The notes under the pieces are model-generated. The model saw only the letters and a program-made list of their open reading frames with translations, did no database searches and was not told where the DNA came from. The translations under genes and the position numbers were made by a program. From Sipunculus nudus (taxonomy: Eukaryota; Annelida; Sipuncula; Golfingiida; Sipunculidae), in contig CM049308.1 in assembly GCA_026874595.1 (NCBI GenBank), positions 52,403,624 to 52,467,623 on the forward strand: a stretch of DNA of 64,000 nucleotides. Reading direction: 5' to 3'. Positions 35,258 through 43,620 of the stretch are shown piece by piece (position 1 is the stretch's first letter; each line of letters starts with the position of its first letter).

Positions 35258-36642
35258 ATGAATGAAGACCACGTGTACGCGTATTGCAGGTTTGATCCGA
35301 ACGATCAAGTGTTTGTAGCTAATTTAACTCACCCATTGTATAACCCAGACCAATCGTGGGAAATGGCCTGTGATTTAATTACATACCCTAAACAAAAAGG
35401 TCTTTGTTTTCCGAACAATACATATATGCAACCCGTAGTATATTACTTTAGCAACCGTAATACGGATATTGCCAAAGAATCTTTATTATTTCCCGATTTA
35501 GAAACTACCATGCAATTCACCAACCCTGAAGAATCATTAGGGAAAAAGATTCATTGTAAAGTATTGGATAATGAAAAATTAGTAGATCCAAAAGTGAATT
35601 TTAATTTAGGCTGCGTGGATTTTACCCCGGAAGAATATGTCCAATATATAAATGCGGCATTACATTCTATGTTCCATCGGAAACTTTGTTTATTACAAAC
35701 GGAATCAGATGTACCTGGAGGCGAAGGTAGTGAATATATCAATGATGGGAGATTAGCACCCCAATATGACCGAGATTTTACATTTAAATTTGAGTACAAT
35801 AAAAGCACAGAAGAATTATTTTTAACAATGGAATTTACCGAAGAAAAAGGGCAAATCACCAATACTAAAAAAGGTAAAAATGGACGTAATCATGTAGATT
35901 ATTTTGACCGATATATTTATGGAATATATTGTTCGAAAGGGGTCTTGATTCCTTTTGGGGTACATGATGCAGTGACTTTATTTTCCCTTTGAATAATTTT
36001 TTACAAAAACATCCTTTATTCAAATACAATACTAAAAATGTAGTGGCGAATTTTATCAAACCTCCGGAACAGAAAAAATTAACGACTGTACCTGCTAAAG
36101 TATTAGGTAAAGTCTTAATTCAAAAAAATAAATCCTGGCATTCTAGTGCAAGTAGTTCTGGATGGTATATCTATGAACGAGTGACAATGTCGTACATGTT
36201 TAAACGTACGGATTATACGACGCCGCACCGGGCGTTTGTATTATCGTGTAATTTAATTACACCGACCTATATTTGGGGTCATGATGAAGAAACTGCTGGG
36301 AAACTTATGGATATGTACCCGTTACTGGTGTGGCCGTCTTCGGCCGACGGGTATTATGAACCGCAAAATTTAAAATTTTTTACCGTGCACAGTACGGTGG
36401 AAACCAGTGTCGTACTTTTTAAATTGCAAGATATGAATACGGAACATTCTTTATTCATTGAAGGTGGAGATGTGGTTATCGGATTAGTATTCCGATATAA
36501 TCCATCGACTAACCGAAGTATTTTTTATCAACCTATTACTTATCCCCGTAATTGGAAAGAAGGAATGGATTGGTCTGAAATGGTACAAGCGTATGACGAA
36601 CAACCACAACCGGCGGAAACTGCTTTGAAAGTATTTTCCTAA
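35258..36642 (+). pseudogene. penton-like protein 1, split by one frame break
   Basis: Two adjoining frames (35258-35992 and 35989-36642) read as halves of one protein of about 461 residues. The first carries FVANLTHPLYNPDQSWEMAC, matching the 'L(Y) ... WE-V/M' motif of the two paralogues downstream. The second ends with SLFIEGGDVVIGLVFRY, matching TFFIPGGDLFMQLYF in those paralogues. The second half has no ATG at its start and is one base out of register in a ccctttg run near 35985. Polinton proteins with this 'WEV' strand are proposed here to be the penton/minor capsid component (inference). A TATA-like cataaatag is at 35220-35228. Confidence 0.65.
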
Positions 36643-36644
36643 GC

Positions 36645-36652
36645 TATATAAA
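36645..36652 (+). promoter_or_regulatory. TATA box before the 36682 gene
   Basis: tatataaa lies 37 nt before the ATG at 36682, directly after the penton-like 1 stop codon. Confidence 0.65.
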
Positions 36653-36681
36653 CACCGAGTATTTTAATCACACCAGGCAAA

Positions 36682-37481
36682 ATGGATTTGACAAAGAAAG
36701 CCGAACAATACGCTCCCGTTTACGCCGGACAAAAAGTTTTAAATAAAGGCGAAGTGAATTTCGCTTGTAACATGTTGTACAATTGGATAAAAGGGAAAGT
36801 GCCGTTACAAAAATCCGTTTCTGACCAACTGTATAAATACGGGGCGGAAAAGCTCATTGTAGAAGATTCGCCTTACATGAGCAGGAAAGAATTCTTAAAC
36901 AAAACTCCTGAAGGTCAAAAAATCAGAAATATCATATCGAAAGAATTATGCAAAAATTGGTGTACAACCACGACGACGAACCCGTCCCCCGGAGTATCAT
37001 CGAAAATTTCGAAACCCCTTTCCCAGAAACCGGCACACGAAGAAGACGCGTTTTACGAGACGCCCCCGCCAGAAAGGTACACGCCCCAACCGGCCGAAGA
37101 ACAGTACCGGGAAAAACACGGGCATTACCCCCATCCCGAACCTCAACAACAGGCCGTCGGGTACCCAAGAAGAAAAAGCCGTCAATACCCCCCGGTTATC
37201 CACCGGCAAAGTACCTTCAGACGAAAACCCCGAGAACCAGAGAGCGACGAGGAAGAGTACATGAGTTTGAGCGAAGCGAGCGAAGACGACGAACCGATGA
37301 GCACGGAAGAGGAGGAGTCGGAAGAATGGGACAGCGACGAAGACGAGTACGAACAGTTACCCCCACCCCAGTCAAAGAAACGCCGGTACTAAAACCAATA
37401 AAAGCCCCGCAGAAACAAGAAACCGTTAAAACTCCTCCTCGGGAAGCTAAACGAGAAGTCGAATTTTATTTCCCGTTTTAA
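36682..37481 (+). CDS. unknown virion-type protein with two interleaved reading frames
   Basis: Frame one (36682-37392, 236 aa) starts at the TATA-spaced ATG with a helical domain (EVNFACNMLYNWIKGKVPLQ) and ends in a Glu/Asp/Ser-rich tail and KKRRY. Frame two (36948-37481, 177 aa) overlaps it and has natural-looking ends (KLVYNHDDEPVPRSIIENFE; then KREVEFYFPF). The best-looking protein sequence appears to switch from frame one to frame two near 36950, back near 37040, and to frame two again near 37370. This suggests compensating frame errors in one gene; true dual coding is the alternative. Family is unknown. It ends 5 nt before the integrase ATG. Confidence 0.5.
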
Positions 37482-37486
37482 TCATC

Positions 37487-38581
37487 ATGGAAAAAGTATT
37501 TCGTAAAGGACCCGCATACACGGGAGACGCACGGAAATTAGCTAAACAAGCCGGAGTCAGGAAAGAAGAAGCCGAAGATTATTTAGGAAAACAAAATGCT
37601 TATACTTTATTCAAACCTGTGCGTCGGAAATATAAACGCAGTAAAACATTGGTAGGAGGATTAGACGAACAATGGCAAGCCGACTTAGCCGATATGCAAA
37701 CTTTAGCCCGGGATAATAAAAATTACCGATATATTTTAACAGTCATTGATATTTTAAGCCGGTACGCTTGGGCCGTACCCGTAAAAGATAAAACGGGTCC
37801 TCATGTGAAAGAAGCTCTGGAAAGTATTTTTAACGAATCGGGACGGATGCCTGAAAAATTACAAACGGATGAAGGGACGGAATTCAAAAATAAACACGTT
37901 AAAGATGTATTGGATAAAAACGAAATCATATGGTTCGCTACCGGGAACAGGGATGTGAAAGCTAGTTTAGTAGAAAGGTTTAACCGCACTTTAAAACGGC
38001 GGTTGTTTGCCGCGATGAACGCGGAAAACCGTCGGCAATGGTACAAGGATTTACCCGTGGCCGTAGAAGAATATAATGCGAGACCTCATACTTCACACGG
38101 CGTACCGCCTAATTCCGTGACGTCACAAAACCAATCGAAAATATGGCGGAAATTATACGGGCACCCGAAAGATTTACACGAATCGGCGTCCGGCAGTAAA
38201 ACCCGGCACCGGCCTTCATTACCCGTCGGGACATCAGTGGTATTGAGCAGTTTGAAAAAAAATACTTTCGCCGAAAAAGGATACGTGCCACGTTGGACAG
38301 AAGAAACATTCATCGTGAAACGCGTGTACAGGGAAGTGGGGGGTGCAGACGTGTATAAATTAGAAGACGAGACCGGTGAACCTATAAAAGGCAGGTTTTA
38401 CAGAGAAGAATTACAACGGGTTAGTACACCTCGTCCTGATAAAGTCGAAGAACGTATCGTGAAACGTCACAAAGGGTGGAAATTAGTAAAATGGCGGGGA
38501 TATCCGGAAAAATACAACACATGGGTTCCGATAAAAAGGAAATCGAGACGGCGACGTCGTCGTGGTGCACAAAGAGTATAA
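37487..38581 (+). CDS. retroviral-type DDE integrase with chromodomain, 364 aa
   Basis: Inserts the linear viral DNA into host chromosomes, generating the 6-bp duplication. Catalytic residues are visible as D66 (WQADL), D128 (QTDEG) and E163 (LVERFNRTL), which gives DD35E spacing. After the core come an SH3-like basic region and a C-terminal chromodomain (VKRHKGWKLVKWRGYPEKYN, about residues 327-346, with the aromatic cage residues typical of such modules), then an Arg-rich tail. The chromodomain probably steers insertion toward modified histone H3 (family knowledge). The frame is intact. Its 3' end overlaps a small membrane-protein gene. Confidence 0.96.
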   Translation: MEKVFRKGPAYTGDARKLAKQAGVRKEEAEDYLGKQNAYTLFKPVRRKYKRSKTLVGGLDEQWQADLADMQTLARDNKNYRYILTVIDILSRYAWAVPVKDKTGPHVKEALESIFNESGRMPEKLQTDEGTEFKNKHVKDVLDKNEIIWFATGNRDVKASLVERFNRTLKRRLFAAMNAENRRQWYKDLPVAVEEYNARPHTSHGVPPNSVTSQNQSKIWRKLYGHPKDLHESASGSKTRHRPSLPVGTSVVLSSLKKNTFAEKGYVPRWTEETFIVKRVYREVGGADVYKLEDETGEPIKGRFYREELQRVSTPRPDKVEERIVKRHKGWKLVKWRGYPEKYNTWVPIKRKSRRRRRRGAQRV

Positions 38582-38775
38582 TTTTATTTTGTACGCAATT
38601 GTTTATCATTTGTGTTTTAATTATTACAGCGTTAACTATTTTAGCCGGAGAGTATTGTATACCTGAACACCGGACTTATTGGGCCGGGATTTTATCGGCG
38701 TCTACGGGATACATGATGCCTACACCTAAACTAAAACGTATAAAAAGAAACGGTGACGATACTTCCTTTCAGTAA
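38491..38775 (+). CDS. small transmembrane protein, 94 aa
   Basis: The frame starts at ATG 38491 inside the integrase 3' end (overlap of about 90 nt). It contains one strong membrane segment (SIILFCTQLFIICVLIITAL, about residues 29-48), then GEYCIPEHRTYWAGILSAST and a basic tail with MMPTPKLKR. From memory, Polintons often carry a short one-pass protein with a similar 'LLSS..GYL.PSP' tail. It probably locates to a virion or replication-site membrane. The overlap with the integrase is seen; the role is inference. Confidence 0.7.
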   Translation: MAGISGKIQHMGSDKKEIETATSSWCTKSIILFCTQLFIICVLIITALTILAGEYCIPEHRTYWAGILSASTGYMMPTPKLKRIKRNGDDTSFQ

Positions 38776-38779
38776 CACT

Positions 38780-39358
38780 ATGTTATTTAAACAAACAACC
38801 GGGACGGGATTCGGTGTACGTAAAGTCCGGAATTTAGCCGGTAATTTAGGTTCACCCGCCCGTATTAATTTAATGGAAACTGCTTTCGCTCAACCGGTAC
38901 AAATTTAAAATCCTAAACAAAATTTCACTTCTCCGGAACCATTACCCGTGCAAGGTAAAGGCGGAGAAGTACCTCTAGTGCCGGAAAATACTTTATTTTC
39001 TCCGGCGTACCGCGTACCTAAAACCCACGTGGATTTCGAACGGTCCGGAATCGGACCGTTGACCAGCAACCAATTGAGAGATGCGGCCATGTTTAATAAT
39101 TTCAGAAGAAAAGCTTTAGACCCTAACGCTACGTACCTACCTTACGACGATATGTTTAGATTACCGTACCGGCAAAACCAGCAACTCGACCAGTCCCCTT
39201 ACGGGACAGAAGCTTCACCGGCGGAAATGTACGGGGCAGAACCTGAAGGAATACCAGTCAGAGAATTGGAACGGGAAGAAGACGATGTAATACCTATAAA
39301 AAGACCACGGTCCAACGGCGGAAGATATCGTAGTAAACGTGTTAAATTGTATTATTGA
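38780..39358 (+). pseudogene. unknown virion-type protein, one nonsense codon
   Basis: An open frame of 193 codons starting with ATG 38780, interrupted by an in-frame TAA at 38906-38908 (codon 43). Sequence continues in the same frame with coherent composition (ENTLFSPAYRVPKTHVDFER; PYDDMFRLPYRQNQQLDQ) to a basic end (RSKRVKLYY). The basic Tyr-rich end and the FxxPxY-type motifs resemble minor virion proteins, but no family is assigned. It starts 4 nt after the membrane-protein stop. A CAA-to-TAA change would explain the stop. Confidence 0.6.
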
Positions 39359-39364
39359 AAAAAG

Positions 39365-39372
39365 TATAAAAG
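39365..39372 (+). promoter_or_regulatory. TATA box before the 39412 gene
   Basis: tataaaag lies 47 nt before the ATG at 39412. Confidence 0.6.
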
Positions 39373-39411
39373 GCCCTCATGTGTTTGTTTTGTTGTTTAG
39401 TCCTTTTTAGA

Positions 39412-40020
39412 ATGGCTAAGAGAAAGTATAAAAGCGCGAGAAAACTTACCCGTCCTACTAAAATCGGTAAAGATAAAACCGGTACTTTAAGGGATAAAGG
39501 GGTCATTACCATTCAAGGAAAACGTTGGTATACAGGTCCGACATGGTATACTCAAAGATAAAAAAAATTTCAAAAACAATGTAAACGGAAAATAAAAAAT
39601 TAAGGGAAAAAAGCTATTAAACAATTAACCCGTACTAAAAATCAATTAAATAAAGAAGCCCATAGTTGTTACGGAACAAACGAACCACGGCCTGAATGGT
39701 TTAATAAAATCATGAACAGGTTAGGTGGAGGAACGGGAGGTGGTGACCGGGGAAATTATAAAAATATCAGACCTCCTCCTGAAGCTGTCCAACAAGAAAA
39801 ATGGTTACAACGAAAAGATCCTAGATTCGCCCAGCAACAACAATTACAACATTACAGGGGTACCATAGGTGATGAAAACGAACCTCAATGGGAAACCGCA
39901 CCGACAGAATCGTCTTTATTAATGACACTTCGGGTACGGACACCCGTCATGACCCGGGAACGCGAACAATTACCCCAATACGATACCCAAAATGGATATT
40001 ACGATATCACACCTCGGTAA
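39412..40020 (+). pseudogene. basic virion-type protein, two nonsense codons
   Basis: Frame from ATG 39412 (MAKRKYKSARKLTRPTKIGK) with in-frame TAA codons at 39559-39561 and 39601-39603. It then continues in the same frame through KKAIKQLTRTKNQLNKE and a Gly-rich linker to DTQNGYYDITPR. Length without the stops is about 202 codons. The Lys-rich N terminus suggests DNA or capsid-interior binding; it is unrelated to known enzymes. A TATA box is correctly spaced. The stops sit in A-rich sequence. Confidence 0.6.
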
Positions 40021-40028
40021 TAAAAAAG

Positions 40029-40036
40029 TATAAATA
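40029..40036 (+). promoter_or_regulatory. TATA box before the 40071 gene
   Basis: tataaata lies 42 nt before the ATG at 40071 (context tcatcATGG). Confidence 0.65.
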
Positions 40037-40070
40037 GCCACGATAATTATTTTTTATTTTTATAATCATC

Positions 40071-41912
40071 ATGGCACCTAAAAAACCACCCAAATCTCCT
40101 AAAGAAAAGAAACCTAAAAATAAAGGTGGGCGAAAACCTAAAGCAGAATCAGAATTAACTCGACCTCGGGGTCGGCCATTAAAACTAAGAGATTTACCTT
40201 CTCCTGCCCGCCCAGTACATTCTGTGGAATTAAAATCCTTATTAACCGGAAAGAAAAAAACTGTAACCATACCCCCACCACCTCAAACAGCACCTCCACT
40301 TCCTCAAAATGTTTCTTTACAAACAAAATCCCCTATGCTGTTCAATAGACCTTTAGACGATTACCTGAATAAAAGTACTGTGACTACCGATTACAGCGAT
40401 ATAACTGATTTTTTAAATTTCGCTAGCGGCTCTCCCGCTAAACCGTCTCCTGTTAAAACGACTTCTTCTGCGGTATTGTACCGGACGCTAGGCCGTGTCC
40501 CCGGTAAACCCTTACCGGCACCTACTCCTCCGCCTTCTGCCCCTCCACCTCCTCCTACACCGGTAACTTTTGCGAGATTTTCACCCGTACAACAAAAAAA
40601 TAAAGGTGGACCTTTTAAATCAAAATTGAGTTTAAAAAAAAAGAAAGTAGCTATGAATACACCCGCACCCGTGCCCGCTCAAGCTTCCGGGACCATGCAT
40701 GCGGCTATGGGAAACGTTAAAATCACCGCTAAAGGTGTACGTACTCTAGTCCCTAAAACCGGTAAAAGTAAAGGACCGAGTATAACTCAACGAGTTTTAG
40801 CAGAAATTATGGCTGAAGAAGATATGCAAGCTCCTACCCCACAACTTATTGCTACACCCGCTACACCTAAACCGGTTAAAAAACCCAAATTAGCTACGGA
40901 AGAAAATGTACGAGTAGTACGCCCTGCTCCCAAAACCATTACCGCTCGCCCTCCCATGACTAAAATGTACAAAATACAAGTGGGAGGGGAAAGACCGATC
41001 TCTTCGGTTTTACCTCCACCCCCCATCCCCGTCGCCCCGCCATGGCTAAGCACCGTATACGGTGTCAGTGGTGGTAGCGGGGGCGGTGGTGGAGGTATGG
41101 GGAGTGGTAGTGGCGGTGTTGGAAATCAACAAATTCATCGACCTACAGCTCAAAAAAGTCAAATCGTTCAAACAGATCCTGTCGTAGCAAACGTACAAAC
41201 AACAGGAATGCAAACTTTAATTCCGAGTACTTCAGATGCCACTACACAAATCATCGCACCGGTTTCCCGTGAAATAGAAACACAAACTTCTCCCGTAGAA
41301 ATGGAAACGGCAGAAACTCAAACTACCGGTCCTGAAACACAAACTATCGGTACGCAAATAGGTCCGGGCTTAAATTTACCTCCGGCAAACGCTTATGTTT
41401 TTTCTAGAGATATCCGAGAAAATTTCCGTAAACATAAAGCTATTTTACAACATATGGGTACACAACCGAAATTATTTTTAACGGGACAATTACGACGAGA
41501 TACGTTTGGAAAAAGCCCGGAAGAATTTATTATTTTATTAGCTTTAACTTTAGCCGTGACTGAAGAATCTTTAATGTGTATTCGCGAAGAACAAAATAAA
41601 AATACTTTTTGGTCGTTCGTACGATCAAAAGCAAATACTAACCCTTATTACATAATTAACCGTGGATTAGGACAAATCATGCACCAGCATACGGGTCAAC
41701 CGGAACAAGCTATTCAAAACATGAGCCGTAGAATCCCGCAATGGGACAGTCATACCTTAAACGTCGCCAGGGAATGTTTAGAGAATCCTAGCGGTCGAAT
41801 CTGGTACATGCGTTTGATTTTAGAAAGTGCTGACGATGCGGTATTAAACGATCTTTTACTGGTAGCTATTCGATACTTTATGGCGATCATGGATGACCTT
41901 CAAACTATATAA
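40071..41912 (+). CDS. large basic Pro-rich protein with AT-hook-like motif and helical C-terminal domain, 613 aa
   Basis: Intact frame. The N terminus is Lys/Pro-rich with TRPRGRPLK (about residues 30-38), an AT-hook core that binds the DNA minor groove. Pro-rich linkers and a Gly-rich linker (about residues 341-355) follow, then QTD/ETQT-type repeats (TMQT, IETQT, AETQT, PETQT). The last 170 residues form a compact helical domain (YVFSRDIRENFRKHKAILQ ... ARECLENPSGRIWYMRLILE). It probably organises DNA or connects genome and capsid (inference from composition and its place just before the capsid genes). No family is recognised. Confidence 0.75.
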   Translation: MAPKKPPKSPKEKKPKNKGGRKPKAESELTRPRGRPLKLRDLPSPARPVHSVELKSLLTGKKKTVTIPPPPQTAPPLPQNVSLQTKSPMLFNRPLDDYLNKSTVTTDYSDITDFLNFASGSPAKPSPVKTTSSAVLYRTLGRVPGKPLPAPTPPPSAPPPPPTPVTFARFSPVQQKNKGGPFKSKLSLKKKKVAMNTPAPVPAQASGTMHAAMGNVKITAKGVRTLVPKTGKSKGPSITQRVLAEIMAEEDMQAPTPQLIATPATPKPVKKPKLATEENVRVVRPAPKTITARPPMTKMYKIQVGGERPISSVLPPPPIPVAPPWLSTVYGVSGGSGGGGGGMGSGSGGVGNQQIHRPTAQKSQIVQTDPVVANVQTTGMQTLIPSTSDATTQIIAPVSREIETQTSPVEMETAETQTTGPETQTIGTQIGPGLNLPPANAYVFSRDIRENFRKHKAILQHMGTQPKLFLTGQLRRDTFGKSPEEFIILLALTLAVTEESLMCIREEQNKNTFWSFVRSKANTNPYYIINRGLGQIMHQHTGQPEQAIQNMSRRIPQWDSHTLNVARECLENPSGRIWYMRLILESADDAVLNDLLLVAIRYFMAIMDDLQTI

Positions 41913-41914
41913 AA
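41906..41914 (+). promoter_or_regulatory. TATA box before MCP1
   Basis: tatataaaa overlaps the last codons of the preceding gene and lies 42 nt before the MCP1 ATG (41948). Confidence 0.7.
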
Positions 41915-41947
41915 GGGGAACGGTATACATTTTTACCACACATCGCC

Positions 41948-43573
41948 ATGGTAGACGCCTCGACAGATATCGTCCAGCAAACAGCTCTGTTTGCTGGCGG
42001 TATGAAACAAGATTCTATCAGTCAAGGACGATGGGTGAAAACCGATCCTTTGACTCCTTCATACAAAACAGGGGGGCCGGTTAATTTTTTTATCAGCGGG
42101 AACAGTCACGAATATATCGATTTAACTAATACGATGATGGTAATTAAAATGGGGATTTTTACCGCAGACGGTCACCCGTGACAAAAAGTGACGGATGAAT
42201 TTATTTCCCCAATTAATAATATCATACACAGTATATGGCGGCAAATTAATATTAAACTTAACGGGACGGAATTAAATACGCAAGATAACATGTACCCGTA
42301 CCGGGCTTATTTAGATAATTTATTAGGGTACAGTCAAGAATACAAAGAAACGTGTTTATCAGCTATGACAGGGTGGTATAAGGATACGGCCGGTAAATTT
42401 AATGAATTGCCCAACGCCATGACCGGCGGCAGCGGCGGCAAAGATTATTCGATCAGCGACGCCGTGAGCGGCGGCGAGACCGCCTGCAAAGGCCTGCACA
42501 AATGGGACACGGACGACGGGGGAGGATGCACGAGCTACCCGAAAATCACATTCGACAAGGACACGGGCAGCAGCACACAGGCCGGGGCAGAAATCCATCG
42601 AACTTATTTGATCCCGACAGCAAATGGCATGATCGGTTTAACGGCAAAAGATAAATTGAAAGAATCAATAATACTAGCATGTATGAATAAGAATTACGGT
42701 ATCATGAATAGATTTTTACAATTTTTCCCGAATAACGCATTACCCACAAAAGATAAAGGAACAAATCCTGAACGGTCCAAATACATTACGTTTAAAGCCC
42801 CTATTCATTGCGATTTCACGGGTCAAAATAAACTGGTCGTTAATGGTATTGATGTCGGGATCGAATTCGATTTCACAGGTTCATCAGAATTTCCTATTAT
42901 GCAATTTGCCGGGAAAAATAACCAATTGAAAGTTATGAGTATGTATTTAGAAGTAAGAAAAGTTACACCGTCAAAACGCTTTGCCGATGCGGTGAATCAA
43001 AATCTCGCTAGAAATATGCCTATCCGCTGGCCGTTAAAACATTCGTTTTTGCGCACGTACGATCTACCGGTGAACGGAACACAAGCATCTTTACCCAATA
43101 TGTTACAAGGACAAATGCCTAGAAGAATGGTTTTTGGATTTGTAGAAAGTAGAGCCTTTGCTGGTGACGAAACGAAAAACCCGTTTGAATTAAAAAATCT
43201 AAACGTTAATAAACTCCAAGTCCATATGAACGGACATCCCGTTCCGACATACCCTTACGAACCGAAATGGGATAAAGACTGGAAACGGGAACACATTGAT
43301 TTTCTGAACGGAGTCGGAGTCGTGAGAGGCGGTCTAGGTGTAGATATCACGTACCAAGAATTTAAAAAAGGATACACACTGTTCGCTACAGATTTCTCCC
43401 CTACATTGACTTCCGATGAAAAATACGTGCAGGATCCGACAGTCGGTGTCTTGAGAATGGATTTAGGATTCGATAAGGTGATCACTACACAACATATAGT
43501 TATAGTATATTATGAAATGGACGGTGAAGTAACCATGGGTAATTCACGGGAAGTATTGAAATCATACACTTAG
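41948..43573 (+). pseudogene. major capsid protein 1 (F54H12.2-like double jelly-roll), one TGA
   Basis: Forms the hexon-like capsomer. The N terminus (GRWVKTDPLTPSYKTGGPVN, then EYIDLTNTMMVIKMG) and FISPINNIIHSIWRQINIKL match MCP2 and the F54H12.2-like Polinton capsid family. An in-frame TGA (42179-42181, codon 78) stands where MCP2 has a Cys TGT codon, so a single substitution would explain it. Residues about 156-213 (42414-42587) are a GC-rich loop, 64% GC against 37% in the preceding 110 bases, homologous to the cassettes at 53806-54389. The C-terminal half (EVRKVTPSKRFADAVNQNLA; MPRRMVFGFVESRAF) aligns with MCP2. Total 541 codons. The only lesion seen is the TGA. Confidence 0.9.
42414..42587 (+). 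other. expressed-locus copy of the MCP1 surface-loop cassette (174 bp)
   Basis: The segment runs from acgccatgacc to caggccgggg and is bounded by exactly the same edges as the three cassettes at the right end. Outside the edges, MCP1 and the cassette flanks are unrelated. It encodes AMTGGSGGKDYSIS ... HKWDTDDGGGCTSYPK ... TQAG. Codons are GC-rich (GGC, AGC, GAC, ACG) in an AT-rich gene. It corresponds to the part of MCP2 (about residues 155-233) that is different, longer and Lys/Asn-rich, so this is a hypervariable, probably exposed loop. Confidence 0.85.
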
Positions 43574-43579
43574 AAAAAC

Positions 43580-43587
43580 TATAAAAG
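43580..43587 (+). promoter_or_regulatory. TATA box before MCP2
   Basis: tataaaag lies 41 nt before the MCP2 ATG at 43621. Confidence 0.7.
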
Positions 43588-43620
43588 GCAAGGAATTCAA
43601 ATATTAATTCACAGTCCACG

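Noticed and set aside
35980-35995. Programmed -1 frameshift joining the penton-like 1 halves
   Set aside because: No canonical X XXY YYZ heptamer in the right register; a one-base loss in a short T-run explains it.
38476-38490. GTG at 38476 as the start of the small membrane protein
   Set aside because: Eukaryotic translation makes ATG 38491 the sensible start.
25660-42181. TGA reassigned as a sense codon in this element
   Set aside because: Other genes are broken by TAA as well, normal genes end in TGA, and frame shifts also occur; decay is simpler.
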